A DNA stretch of 23,344 bases from Bacteroidales bacterium (GTDB lineage: Bacteria > Bacteroidota > Bacteroidia > Bacteroidales > UBA932), in contig JAFZGK010000079.1 of NCBI GenBank assembly GCA_017555445.1, positions 1-23,344 of the forward strand, written 5' to 3'. Below are positions 16,027 to 23,344 of the stretch, piece by piece. A program made the position numbers and the translations under genes. Every line of letters starts with the position of its first letter. The first letter of the stretch is position 1. The notes beneath the pieces are model-generated. The model did no database searches. It was given only the letters and a program-made list of their open reading frames with translations, and was not told the DNA's origin.

Positions 16027-16398
16027 TCAGTCGTCAAGTCCAAGCTCCACTAAAGCTTCTTCTGACATCCTGCTTCTGTCCCACTCAGGCTCCCACACAA
16101 GATCGATCTTAGTGCTCACAACGCCAGGAACATCATCCACGGCAGTCTTAACCTGATCTACAACATAATCAGCCATCGGACAGTTAGGTGCAGTCAATGT
16201 CATCTGAATGTACACGTTGTGATCATCATCTACTCGTATTTCGTAGATCAGTCCGAGATCATAAACATTGACAGGTATCTCAGGGTCATAAACCTGCCTG
16301 AGAGCCATAATTATATCTCTTTCAAGTCTCATCTTTCTTTCCTTTTCTTCTTCTGCAATCTCTGCAGCCTTTCTCTTGAACAAATCCTTCAGTCCCAT
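16027..16398 (-). CDS. sufT: MIP18/DUF59 Fe-S assembly protein, SufT-like
   Basis: This 123-residue protein has a charged N-terminal helix (about 1-28) followed by a MIP18-family (DUF59) domain. DPEIPVNVYDLGLIYEI (38-54) carries the conserved Asp-Pro-Glu. TLTAPNCPMAD (68-78) carries the conserved Cys 73. It ends in VWEPEWDRSRMSEEA, typical of SufT-type members. These proteins help mature or deliver Fe-S clusters. ATG 16398 is chosen; the frame extends upstream only to a TTG inside sufE. It begins 4 bases after the sufE stop, which strongly ties it to SufS/SufE. The family is clear; assignment to SufT rather than PaaD-like proteins rests on context. Confidence 0.87.
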   Translation of the reverse strand: MGLKDLFKRKAAEIAEEEKERKMRLERDIIMALRQVYDPEIPVNVYDLGLIYEIRVDDDHNVYIQMTLTAPNCPMADYVVDQVKTAVDDVPGVVSTKIDLVWEPEWDRSRMSEEALVELGLDD

Positions 16399-16402
16399 AT
16401 TC

Positions 16403-16819
16403 TTATAAATTCTGTCCGGCAATTTCTCTGATCTTGGCAATCATCGAAACAAGCCCGTTTGCTCTTGTAGGCGACAGATTTTCCTTAAGTCCGATCTTCT
16501 CTACAACAGAAAAATCCGAAGATAGAATCTCCTGTGGAGTTCTTCCTGAATATATGCCTATAAGCAGGGAAATAATACCCTTTGTAATGATGGCATCGCT
16601 GTCTGCATTGAAGATTACTTTTCCATCATCAACCTTATAATCAAGCCATACTCTTGATTGGCAACCTTTTATCAATTTATCATCTGTTTTCGCTGTCTCC
16701 GGATAATCCCTCAATGACTTTCCCAACTCGATAAGATACTCATACTTATCCAGCCATTCCTCATACATTGAGAATTCCTCTATTACTGCATTTTCAGCCT
16801 CAATCAAAGTCATATTCAT
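16403..16819 (-). CDS. sufE: Cysteine desulfuration protein SufE
   Basis: This 138-residue protein accepts persulfide sulfur from SufS and passes it to the cluster scaffold. The acceptor Cys 53 lies in the loop LIKGCQSRVWL, and the rest (IITKGIISLLIGIYSGRTPQEI, then LSPTRANGL) is typical SufE. It starts 9 bases after the sufS stop; ATG 16813 (codon 3) is an equal alternative start. SufE next to SufS supports the type II desulfurase pairing. The scaffold genes sufBCD are not in the window. Confidence 0.96.
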   Translation of the reverse strand: MNMTLIEAENAVIEEFSMYEEWLDKYEYLIELGKSLRDYPETAKTDDKLIKGCQSRVWLDYKVDDGKVIFNADSDAIITKGIISLLIGIYSGRTPQEILSSDFSVVEKIGLKENLSPTRANGLVSMIAKIREIAGQNL

Positions 16820-16828
16820 AATAATACC

Positions 16829-18055
16829 CTACTCTAACATACCTATTGCCCTGTCAAGGCATCTGATGAAATATTCAGCCTCTTCCATTGTGTTATATGG
16901 AGCAAACGAAACTCTAAGCATTCCTGTAACTCCAAATCGATCCATCAACGGCTCTGCACACATCTGACCTGATCTTACAGCAATTCCCATCTTATCAAGA
17001 ATCAGAGCCAGATCCTCATGATGTACACCCTTTACAGCAAATGAAAAGAGAGATATCTTTTCATCGTTTGTTCCACGCGGAACACCATAAAGAATAATCC
17101 TTTCATCAGAAATCAACTTCTCGAGAAGAAAATCTCTAATTTTATCGATATATTCTATTAACTCTTTATTATTCAAAGAGTTAACAAATTCAATTGCTGG
17201 CTTCAATGTGGCAGTTGAAGTAAAATTCTGTGTTCCAGCCTCAAACTTCATTGGTAGCGGAGCATAAGTTGTCTCTTCAAATGTGACTGTTCCCACCATC
17301 TCTCCACCACCCATATAAGGAGGCATAGCTTCAAGCCATTTCTTCTTTCCGTAAAGGACTCCTGTTCCAGTTGCGGCATAAAGTTTATGTCCTGAAAACA
17401 CGTAGAAATCACAATCCAGATCCTGAACATCGACCTTACAATGAACAGATCCTTGTGCTCCGTCTACAAGCACAGCAACACCCGCAGCATGACATTTCTC
17501 TATAATATCCTTGACAGGATTGATGAGGCCAAGTACATTGGAAATCTGGGTCACAGCCATGATTTTGGTCCTTTCAGAGATAATCTCATCCAGTTTTTCA
17601 ATCATCAGATGACCGCTGTCATCCACGGGGAGAACCTTAAGTACAGTTCCCTTCCTCTTGCACGCAAGCTGCCATGGAACAATGTTGGAGTGATGTTCTG
17701 CTTCAGTAACTATAACCTCGTCTCCTTCCTGCAGGAATGCTTCTGCAAAAGAGTATGCAACAAGATTTATAGATGCTGTTGTTCCGCTTGTAAAGACAAT
17801 CTCCTCACGTGAAGATGCGTTGAGAAATTCCTTGACGGCATCCCTTGCCTGTTCATATGCTTGAGTAGCTTCATCCGCAAGTCTGTGTACAGCTCTATGG
17901 ATATTAGCCGTTGAATTAATGGTCAAATCGTTCCATAATTCAATAACAGACACCACCCTCTGGCTTGTTGCAGCATTATCCAGATAAACAAGATCCTTTC
18001 CATACACCTTCCTGGAAAGTGCTGGAAAAAGAGTTCTTATTTCATTTACTATCAT
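16829..18055 (-). CDS. sufS: Cysteine desulfurase SufS
   Basis: This 408-residue PLP enzyme takes sulfur from cysteine for Fe-S clusters. Visible are the PLP-stacking His 121/122 in EAEHHSNIVPWQ, Asp 198 in VLVDGAQ, the Schiff-base Lys 224 in FSGHKLYAATGTG, and the active-site Cys 366 in RSGQMCAEPLM. The RSGxxCAxP context marks the SufS (group II) type. Residues 325-329 read VPRGT and are encoded by a 16-bp parS-like palindrome. The surrounding loop (ILYGVPRGTNDEKISLFSF) is where other SufS proteins vary. First gene of sufS-sufE-sufT-folK-glyQS, divergent from ruvA. Confidence 0.97.
   Translation of the reverse strand: MIVNEIRTLFPALSRKVYGKDLVYLDNAATSQRVVSVIELWNDLTINSTANIHRAVHRLADEATQAYEQARDAVKEFLNASSREEIVFTSGTTASINLVAYSFAEAFLQEGDEVIVTEAEHHSNIVPWQLACKRKGTVLKVLPVDDSGHLMIEKLDEIISERTKIMAVTQISNVLGLINPVKDIIEKCHAAGVAVLVDGAQGSVHCKVDVQDLDCDFYVFSGHKLYAATGTGVLYGKKKWLEAMPPYMGGGEMVGTVTFEETTYAPLPMKFEAGTQNFTSTATLKPAIEFVNSLNNKELIEYIDKIRDFLLEKLISDERIILYGVPRGTNDEKISLFSFAVKGVHHEDLALILDKMGIAVRSGQMCAEPLMDRFGVTGMLRVSFAPYNTMEEAEYFIRCLDRAIGMLE
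17069..17084. promoter_or_regulatory. parS-like palindrome inside sufS
   Basis: TGTTCCACGCGGAACA differs from the ideal palindrome TGTTCCACGTGGAACA only at base 10. It encodes Val-Pro-Arg-Gly-Thr (residues 325-329). ParB proteins bind 16-bp sites of the form TGTTNCACGTGNAACA. Alone this would be weak, but two further one-off sites lie within 2.3 kb. Confidence 0.5.
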
Positions 18056-18080
18056 AATGCTGTAAGGCCAAAATATCTTG

Positions 18081-18088
18081 CAAATTTA
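18081..18088 (-). promoter_or_regulatory. -7 box of the suf-folK-glyQS operon
   Basis: The minus strand reads TAAATTTG, 25 bases before the sufS ATG. No TTTG at -33 is visible. Confidence 0.45.
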
Positions 18089-18204
18089 CGAAACTGTTTT
18101 GATATTTGACACGATATTATCAAAAGACTTCATAAGTGAGAAGTAAAACAGTGATATATTCTGATGAATTATACAAAACCTACGCTATATTCAAAGTTTT
18201 ATGA

Positions 18205-18212
18205 TAATTTTG
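18205..18212 (+). promoter_or_regulatory. -7 box of ruvA
   Basis: TAATTTTG fits TAnnTTTG. The start predicted near 18219 leaves about 15 bases before the ruvA ATG. No -33 TTTG is visible. Confidence 0.45.
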
Positions 18213-18233
18213 CAATAAGAAAAAGATATCGAT

Positions 18234-18821
18234 ATGATAGATTACATCAAAGGAAAGATAATAGAAATAACCCCTACCGATATGGTTCTGGAATGTTATG
18301 GAATAGGGTACAAGATCCTTATCTCACTCCAGACTTATGAGGGATTGCACAAACAGGAAGACTCTACTGTATATATTCATCATTACCTGAGAGAAGATGA
18401 AGAACTCTATTACGGATTTGCCACAAAAGACGAGAGGGAACTGTTCAGATTACTGATCGGCGTATCCGGAATCGGAGCATCAACAGCACGAATGATGTTA
18501 TCATCACTCTATTCAGACGAAATAAGAAACGCTATCCTCGCTGAGGATATAAATAAAATCAAAAGCATCAAAGGTATCGGCTTAAAGAGCGCACAAAGAC
18601 TTATTCTCGAGCTTAAGGATAAGATAGCAAAAGGCGGAGGAACAGATAACACAGCACTCTTCCCTACCGCATCCGATGCAATCGTGGACGAAGCAACAAC
18701 TGCTCTTGTAATGCTGGGATTCACCAAGGCAAATGTAAACAAAGCAGTATCTGCAGTACTGAAAGAAAAGCCTGGAGCGGCATTGGAAGAAATAATAAAA
18801 CTTGCTCTTAAACGATTATAA
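18234..18821 (+). CDS. ruvA: Holliday junction helicase subunit RuvA
   Basis: This 195-residue protein is of normal length. RuvA tetramers hold the four-way junction for branch migration by RuvB. The three domains are clear. The N-terminal OB fold is MIDYIKGKIIEITPTDMVLE. The two helix-hairpin-helix motifs are LIGVSGIGASTARMMLSSL and IKSIKGIGLKSAQRLILEL. After a short linker comes the RuvB-binding domain III (DEATTALVMLGFTKANVNKAV to the end). ruvB is not adjacent. The gene is alone on its strand and converges on mnmG across a long hairpin. Confidence 0.97.
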   Translation: MIDYIKGKIIEITPTDMVLECYGIGYKILISLQTYEGLHKQEDSTVYIHHYLREDEELYYGFATKDERELFRLLIGVSGIGASTARMMLSSLYSDEIRNAILAEDINKIKSIKGIGLKSAQRLILELKDKIAKGGGTDNTALFPTASDAIVDEATTALVMLGFTKANVNKAVSAVLKEKPGAALEEIIKLALKRL

Positions 18822-18836
18822 TTTCAGATATTAATA

Positions 18837-18880
18837 ATAACGAAAGAGAGTGTTCCACGTAGAACACTCTCTTTCGTTAT
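18837..18880. terminator. 19-bp perfect hairpin between convergent ruvA and mnmG
   Basis: Arms 18837-18855 and 18862-18880 pair without mismatch around the 6-base loop CACGTA. It sits 15 bases after each of the two convergent stops, where a shared terminator is expected. No T run of four or more follows on either strand. The top of the hairpin is the parS-like site at 18851-18866, so it may serve more than termination. Confidence 0.55.
18851..18866. promoter_or_regulatory. parS-like palindrome, intergenic
   Basis: TGTTCCACGTAGAACA differs from TGTTCCACGTGGAACA only at base 11. It forms the loop and upper stem of the ruvA/mnmG hairpin. Being outside any gene, it is not explained by coding constraint. 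Confidence 0.5.
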
Positions 18881-18895
18881 ATAAGATTTCCTGTA

Positions 18896-20965
18896 TTATC
18901 TGCCAAAATAAACGAGAAGTACAGATATATCAGATGGAGATACTCCTGAGATCCTGGAAGCTTGTGCAATTGTACGAGGGGCATATTTCTTAAGCTTCTG
19001 TCTACATTCTATCGAGAGACTCTCTACCCTATCGAAATCAAAACCTTCTGGAATAATGAGATTCTCAAGTCGAGATATCTTATCTGCCATCTGCTGTTCT
19101 CTCTGAATATATCCCTTATATTTAATAGATATTTCAGAAGAAGACAATATCTCATTCTTATAATTATCTACGACCTTCTGAGTCATATCATCTGTAATAT
19201 CAGCAATAGGATACTGAGTATTGAATCTTAAAATATCCATTGCGGAATCTATTGCAAGCTCATGATCATATTCTCTCTCGGTCTTGAGAAGATCAGAATA
19301 ATCACCTGACTCAACTAAAGTCTCAATTGGGCACTTGAATTCCTCTGATAAATCTATATTGAATTTAGAAAATGTTCCACGTGGAACTAAATCTATAATT
19401 TCAGATATCTGCGTCTGCGGACGCGCTATAAGTTCGGAAATTCTTTTTCTATTCGGTATTTCTGAAGATGATACTGAACTCAGATACTCATTTACATTTT
19501 CAGGTTTGATAGAAGCATCAGCAAAAAAATTGTTAAGTTTATCTATAGACTCATATTTCTTCATCGTATAGTCATACCTGAATTTATCAGCCAGACTTAT
19601 CTCGTAAGAAAGAGGTGTGAGACGTATATCTGCATTATCCTGGCGCAAAAGTATTCTATACTCCGCTCTTGATGTGAACATACGATAAGGCTCATCTACT
19701 CCTTTGGTAATAAGATCATCTATGAGCACACCAATGTATGCCTGATCTCTTTGAAGTATGAAAGGATCCTTATCCTTGATCTTGAGGTGTGCGTTTATAC
19801 CTGCAATCAGACCCTGGGCGGCAGCTTCTTCATAACCTGTTGTACCATTTATCTGACCAGCAAAAAAAAGGTTCTCTATAGATCTGAGTTCAAGAGTAGG
19901 TTTCAGCTGTGTAGGATCAAAATAATCATATTCTACTGCATATGCCGGTCTGAATACTCTTACATTCTCTAATCCTTCTATGGCATGCAATGCATCCATC
20001 TGAATATTCAAAGGAAGCGATGAAGAAAATCCTTGTAGATAATATTCATTAGTATATCTTCCTTCAGGTTCAAGGAACAACTGATGTTCATCCTTTCCAG
20101 CAAATGTCCTCAATTTATCTTCAATACTTGGACAATATCTGGGACCAATACCTTTTATTAAACCTGAAAAGAGAGGCGAGTCCTGGAAACCAGATCTGAG
20201 AATATCATGCACCTGCTTGTTGGTATGAACAACAAAACAAGGTAACTGTGGAGTTCCATTCTGTGCTGTTGAAAGATAAGGAAGATACGAGAACTTTTCT
20301 GGAGTATCATCACCGATCTGTTTAATGAGTCTTTTTGTATCAACTGAAGTGATATCTATTCTCGGAGGGGTACCTGTCTTCATTCTTGCTGTACGGATAC
20401 CCATTGTAATCAGCTGCTCAGTCAGACCATAAGAAGCCATCTCTCCTATTCTTCCACCTTCGAACATATTGCGACCAATGAACATCTTGCCATCAAGGAA
20501 GGTTCCGGCGGTGAGAATAACTGTCTGAGAATTGAATATTGCTCCTGTAGTCGTACATACTCCCGTAATTTTAGAACCATCGAAAAGAAAACGGGTCACT
20601 GTATCTTGGTAAAGGTCTAATTTACAGGCACTTTCGAGTATTTTTCTCCAGTATAGAGAAAACTGCATTTTATCACACTGTGCACGTGGACTCCACATTG
20701 CAGGTCCTTTGGATCTGTTAAGCATTCTGAACTGTAGTGTAGATGCATCTGTTACAATGCCAGAATAACCGCCAAGAGCATCTATCTCTCTGATTATCTG
20801 ACCTTTAGCAATACCACCAATAGCTGGATTACAAGACATCTGTGCAAATTTGTTCATATCCATAGATATAAGAAGCACAGAAGATCCAAGCCTTGAAGCG
20901 GCCATAGCGGCTTCACAACCGGCATGTCCACCACCTACAACTATAACATCATAGATTTTCTGCAT
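18896..20965 (-). CDS. mnmG: tRNA uridine-5-carboxymethylaminomethyl modification enzyme MnmG (GidA)
   Basis: This FAD enzyme, with MnmE, modifies U34 of several tRNAs. Signatures are the dinucleotide fold [74 protein letters not shown] and [20 protein letters not shown]. The start is ATG 20965, directly after the ybeY stop. The frame extends only to a TTG further up. At 689 residues it is about 60 longer than usual. The excess lies between [12 protein letters not shown] and [11 protein letters not shown], where about 85 residues (527-611) replace about 30. That stretch opens with VPRGT, coded by a parS-like palindrome. Catalytic parts and the C-terminal MnmE-binding helices look intact. Confidence 0.96.
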   Translation of the reverse strand: MQKIYDVIVVGGGHAGCEAAMAASRLGSSVLLISMDMNKFAQMSCNPAIGGIAKGQIIREIDALGGYSGIVTDASTLQFRMLNRSKGPAMWSPRAQCDKMQFSLYWRKILESACKLDLYQDTVTRFLFDGSKITGVCTTTGAIFNSQTVILTAGTFLDGKMFIGRNMFEGGRIGEMASYGLTEQLITMGIRTARMKTGTPPRIDITSVDTKRLIKQIGDDTPEKFSYLPYLSTAQNGTPQLPCFVVHTNKQVHDILRSGFQDSPLFSGLIKGIGPRYCPSIEDKLRTFAGKDEHQLFLEPEGRYTNEYYLQGFSSSLPLNIQMDALHAIEGLENVRVFRPAYAVEYDYFDPTQLKPTLELRSIENLFFAGQINGTTGYEEAAAQGLIAGINAHLKIKDKDPFILQRDQAYIGVLIDDLITKGVDEPYRMFTSRAEYRILLRQDNADIRLTPLSYEISLADKFRYDYTMKKYESIDKLNNFFADASIKPENVNEYLSSVSSSEIPNRKRISELIARPQTQISEIIDLVPRGTFSKFNIDLSEEFKCPIETLVESGDYSDLLKTEREYDHELAIDSAMDILRFNTQYPIADITDDMTQKVVDNYKNEILSSSEISIKYKGYIQREQQMADKISRLENLIIPEGFDFDRVESLSIECRQKLKKYAPRTIAQASRISGVSPSDISVLLVYFGR
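19373..19388. promoter_or_regulatory. parS-like palindrome inside mnmG
   Basis: TGTTCCACGTGGAACT contains the perfect 14-bp palindrome GTTCCACGTGGAAC and matches the 16-bp parS form at 15 positions. It encodes Val-Pro-Arg-Gly-Thr at residues 527-531 on the minus strand. It is the best of the three sites. Confidence 0.6.
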
Positions 20966-20966
20966 A

Positions 20967-21386
20967 TCAGACAAGTTCTCTTAAAGAAAGATAATAATTC
21001 TCCTTTTTCCTCATTTCTGCTATATCCTCATCGGAATGATCATCGTAACCGATGAGATGGAGAATTCCATGTACAATTACTCTATTCAACTCATCTTTGA
21101 AATCAGTTCCGTACTCGACAGAATTTTCTCTGACAGAATCTACACTTATGAAGAGATCACCTGAGAGCTTATCCTTCTCGCAATAGTCGAAAGTAATTAT
21201 ATCTGTGAAATAATCATGCTGAAGATATTGCTGGTTAACATCCAAAATATAATTGTCAGAACAAAATATGATGGAAATATCACCAATTCGGCGAATTTCA
21301 CTTTCAGCGACCAATCTTAACCATCGATTAGTTAGAGATTTACCTCTAAAAACAAAATCTGTGTCTTCAAAATAGTACGAAATCAT
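20967..21386 (-). CDS. ybeY: Endoribonuclease YbeY (rRNA maturation factor)
   Basis: This 139-residue zinc-dependent RNase functions in 16S rRNA 3' maturation and ribosome quality control. The metal motif is seen in [16 protein letters not shown], with His 106, His 110 and His 117. The last His is one residue further along than in the standard HGxLHLx[12 protein letters not shown] and [13 protein letters not shown] are also typical of the family. Its stop is one base from the mnmG start, so the two RNA-maturation genes are co-transcribed and probably translationally coupled. The start is ATG 21386, 18 bases after the -7 box. Confidence 0.93.
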   Translation of the reverse strand: MISYYFEDTDFVFRGKSLTNRWLRLVAESEIRRIGDISIIFCSDNYILDVNQQYLQHDYFTDIITFDYCEKDKLSGDLFISVDSVRENSVEYGTDFKDELNRVIVHGILHLIGYDDHSDEDIAEMRKKENYYLSLRELV

Positions 21387-21403
21387 GAGTTGTATATTTT
21401 TTG

Positions 21404-21411
21404 CAAATCTA
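21404..21411 (-). promoter_or_regulatory. -7 box of ybeY-mnmG
   Basis: The minus strand reads TAGATTTG, a full TAnnTTTG match with a short predicted leader of about 10 bases. Confidence 0.45.
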
Positions 21412-21427
21412 CAAAATGTATAAAAAG

Positions 21428-21458
21428 TTTGAAATAAAAAATATAATTTCTAACTTTA
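21428..21458 (+). promoter_or_regulatory. Promoter of the tonB-like gene
   Basis: TTTG (21428-21431), a 19-base AT-rich spacer and TAACTTTA (21451-21458, one mismatch to TAnnTTTG) predict a start near 21465, about 29 bases before the ATG. Confidence 0.55.
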
Positions 21459-21493
21459 CCGGGCAAAATGGCAAATAAAAACTAACTAACGAT

Positions 21494-22183
21494 ATGGAAA
21501 TCAAAAAGTCAGAAAAAGCTAACTTGGAGAACAAGAAACTTCTCTTTGTAGAGATTGGTCTTGTTATCTCATTGGCTATCACACTCTTTGCATTCGAGTG
21601 GACTAGCACAGAAACAGAGGTTGCAATGCTTGATGACACTCAAGAATTGGTCCTCGAAGAGGAGATTATCCCTATTACTCAGGAGGCCCCACCTCCACCA
21701 CCAGCTGCACCAAAGATCCCTGTTCTCTCAGACCAGATCGATATCGTTGATGACGAAATCGAGGTTGACGACGATCTTTTCATGAACCTTGAGGATGATT
21801 CAAGTCTCGGAGTTGAAATTATGGATTACGTAGAGGTTGAAGAGGAAGTAGTAGAAGAGGAAGCTATCCCATTCCAGCTCGTAGAGGAGAAGCCTTCATT
21901 CCAGGGTGGTGACGCTAACCAGTTCTCAAAGTGGGTGAACTCAAGACTTGAGTATCCAGAAATCGCTAAGGAAAATGGTGTTCAGGGTCGTGTTACTCTC
22001 CAGTTTACTGTAGAGAAGGACGGAACAGTTACTAAGGTAAGAGTTCTCCGTGGTGTTGACCCATCACTCGACAAAGAGGCTGTACGCGTAGTATCTATGT
22101 CTCCAAAGTGGAAGCCAGGTAAGCAGAGAGACCGTGCGGTGCCTGTAACCTACACCTTCCCAGTTATCTTCCAGCTTAGATAA
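21494..22183 (+). CDS. TonB-family energy transducer
   Basis: The 229-residue protein has a short cytoplasmic tail and one membrane anchor (about 16-35). A periplasmic linker follows, first proline-rich (EAPPPPPAAP, 64-73) and then very acidic (about 75-125). A TonB C-terminal domain spans about 136-229. That domain carries PSFQGGDANQFSKWVNSRLEYPEIAKENGVQGRV in segments typical of Bacteroidota TonB. DGTVTKVRVLRGVDPSLDKEAVRVV follows, and it ends PVTYTFPVIFQ. It would carry proton-motive energy from ExbB/ExbD to outer-membrane transporters; none of these genes is nearby. Codon choice resembles secDF and suggests high expression. It is flanked by its own promoter and terminator. Which receptors it serves is unknown. 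Confidence 0.9.
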   Translation: MEIKKSEKANLENKKLLFVEIGLVISLAITLFAFEWTSTETEVAMLDDTQELVLEEEIIPITQEAPPPPPAAPKIPVLSDQIDIVDDEIEVDDDLFMNLEDDSSLGVEIMDYVEVEEEVVEEEAIPFQLVEEKPSFQGGDANQFSKWVNSRLEYPEIAKENGVQGRVTLQFTVEKDGTVTKVRVLRGVDPSLDKEAVRVVSMSPKWKPGKQRDRAVPVTYTFPVIFQLR

Positions 22184-22202
22184 AATAGAAAATAAATAAT
22201 GA

Positions 22203-22239
22203 TAAAGGCCGACCAAAAGCATTTGATCGGCCTTTATTT
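22203..22239 (+). terminator. Rho-independent terminator of the tonB-like gene
   Basis: AAAGGCCGA pairs with TCGGCCTTT. After one mismatch, CAAA/TTTG continues the stem around a 4-base loop. T-rich sequence follows. It lies 20 bases after the stop. Confidence 0.85.
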
Positions 22240-22283
22240 CCATTAAAAATAAAGGTCCTAAAGACACTTTGTCATATACAGAA

Positions 22284-23344
22284 ATGGCGAAAATTACAGA
22301 AGAAAAACACGTAGAGAAAGCAGTATTCGTCGGCGTTATCAAACAGGGTGATGATGAGCGCCAGATAATGGAATACCTTGATGAACTCGAATTTCTGGCT
22401 GAGACAGCTGGAGCTGTAGGTATAAAGAAATTTATTCAGAAGGTTGACAGACCGGATTCAAGGACTTACATCAGAAGTGGTAAGCTGGAGGAAATAAAAC
22501 AGTTCATAGAAGAGAACGAAGTTGAAGTAGTAATATTTGACGATGAACTCTCCCCCACCCAGCTCAGAAATATTGAAAGGGAACTCAATATCAGAATCCT
22601 CGACAGAACTAATCTGATTCTTGATATATTCGCTCAGAGAGCAAAGACTGCTTATGCTAAAATGCAGGTAGAACTTGCTCAATATCAATACCTTCTTCCT
22701 CGTCTTACAAGAATGTGGACTCACCTTGAAAGACAGAAGGGTGGTATCGGTATGAGAGGTCCCGGTGAGACACAGATCGAGACTGACCGTCGTATAATCC
22801 AGGATAAGATAAGTAAACTTAAGGAGCAACTTAAGAAGGTCGACAAGCAGATGGCTTCTCAGAGAGGTAACAGAGGTTCAATGGTACGTATATCACTCGT
22901 AGGTTATACCAACGTAGGTAAGAGTACATTGATGAACCTTCTTGCCAAAAGTGATGTTTTTGCTGAGAACAAGCTGTTCGCAACATTGGATACTACTGTA
23001 AGGAAGGTTGTTATTGAAAATGTACCATTCCTGCTAAGTGATACCGTAGGTTTCATAAGAAAACTTCCTCACCAGCTTGTTGAAGCATTCAAGAGTACAC
23101 TTGACGAGGTAAGAGAAGCAGATATCCTGATGCATGTTGTTGATATATCACACCCTAACTTCGAGGAACATATCCGAGTTGTAGAAGAAACTCTTAAGGA
23201 TATAAAGGCGATTGACAAGCCAATTTTCGTTGTTTTCAACAAAATTGATGCTTACAGATATGAAGAGTATGATGAATTCTCTTTAGAGCCTAAAAAGCAG
23301 GTTAATTACACTCTTGAGGAGTTCAAGAACAGCTGGATTGCAAA
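22284..23344 (+). CDS. hflX: GTPase HflX, 5' part
   Basis: The frame from ATG 22284 stays open to the window end (353 codons, C-terminus missing). HflX is a ribosome-associated GTPase that splits stalled or stress-damaged ribosomes. The N-terminal domain contains SGKLEEIKQFI, VVIFDDELSPTQLRNIE and DRTNLILDIFAQRA. The linker signature GGIGMRGPGETQIETDRR follows, then a coiled coil. The G domain shows G1 GYTNVGKST (residue 207 on), G3 DTVGF (253 on) with IRKLPHQLVEAFKSTL, and G4 NKID (319 on). It begins about 45 bases after the tonB terminator. No good promoter box is visible (the nearest match is ACACTTTG, two mismatches), so its expression signal is unclear. Confidence 0.96.
   Translation, partial: MAKITEEKHVEKAVFVGVIKQGDDERQIMEYLDELEFLAETAGAVGIKKFIQKVDRPDSRTYIRSGKLEEIKQFIEENEVEVVIFDDELSPTQLRNIERELNIRILDRTNLILDIFAQRAKTAYAKMQVELAQYQYLLPRLTRMWTHLERQKGGIGMRGPGETQIETDRRIIQDKISKLKEQLKKVDKQMASQRGNRGSMVRISLVGYTNVGKSTLMNLLAKSDVFAENKLFATLDTTVRKVVIENVPFLLSDTVGFIRKLPHQLVEAFKSTLDEVREADILMHVVDISHPNFEEHIRVVEETLKDIKAIDKPIFVVFNKIDAYRYEEYDEFSLEPKKQVNYTLEEFKNSWIA

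Noticed and set aside
16399..16440. TTG-started extension of the SufT-like protein into sufE
   Set aside because: ATG 16398 fits the short operon spacing seen at the other junctions.
17806..17811. CACGTG core in sufS (CTCACGTGAAG) as a fourth parS-like site
   Set aside because: At least five mismatches to the 16-bp form; only the core hexamer matches.
20683..20688. CACGTG core in mnmG (GTGCACGTGGAC) as a parS-like site
   Set aside because: About seven mismatches to the 16-bp form.
20966..20974. TTG start three codons upstream for MnmG
   Set aside because: ATG 20965 directly follows the ybeY stop and begins [13 protein letters not shown], the usual start.
1..23344. Origin of replication, CRISPR array, riboswitch or prophage
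   Set aside because: I saw no DnaA-box cluster, no regularly spaced direct repeats, no recognisable riboswitch core and no phage genes. The origin-proximal suggestion rests only on the parS-like sites and mnmG.

Overview
The window comes from a chromosome of the order Bacteroidales (phylum Bacteroidota), family not resolved. Three things support this. There is a single fused SecDF, an alpha2-type glycyl-tRNA synthetase, a FloA/NfeD pair and a TonB with a single N-terminal anchor. Most gene heads carry the Bacteroidota -7 box TAnnTTTG, in two or three cases with a TTTG -33 element 19-21 bases upstream. Shine-Dalgarno sequences are mostly absent.

Layout. Bases 1-136 are the right end of an IS3-family element, with the last 34 codons of its transposase and its terminal repeat. 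It lies 33 bases beyond the 3' end of a minus-strand tRNA-Ser(GCU). Next is a REP-associated tyrosine transposase (RAYT) gene bracketed by two hairpins with the same 8-bp arm, GGGTGGGT. Bases 1608-4861 (minus) hold an envelope operon: a TPR/PD40/SPOR lipoprotein-like protein without a lipobox, then nfeD, then floA. Divergent to it are secDF and dnaE, separated by a strong terminator and a separate dnaE promoter. dnaE overlaps tail to tail with a secreted endonuclease/exonuclease/phosphatase-family gene. A plus-strand ThiL-fold gene follows that has lost every acidic catalytic motif. Bases 13962-18055 (minus) hold a tight operon sufS-sufE-sufT-like-folK-glyQS. ruvA (plus) converges on ybeY-mnmG (minus). 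A tonB-like gene and the 5' part of hflX close the window on the plus strand.

The least expected signal is a cluster of three 16-bp palindromes within 2.3 kb (17069-19388). Each differs by one base from TGTTCCACGTGGAACA, a form of the ParB-binding site parS. One lies inside sufS, one in the loop and upper stem of a 19-bp intergenic hairpin between ruvA and mnmG, and one inside mnmG. The two genic copies are both read as the peptide Val-Pro-Arg-Gly-Thr. The mnmG copy sits at the edge of a stretch much longer than in usual MnmG. This suggests a centromere-like, probably origin-proximal locus, which fits the common location of mnmG (gidA) near oriC. No oriC, parA or parB is visible here.

Two other items deserve attention: the RAYT with its paired palindromes, and the ThiL-like pseudoenzyme. 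The rest is housekeeping: protein export (SecDF), replication and repair (DnaE, RuvA), Fe-S assembly (SufS/E/T), translation and RNA maturation (GlyRS, MnmG, YbeY, HflX), and outer-membrane energy transduction (TonB).
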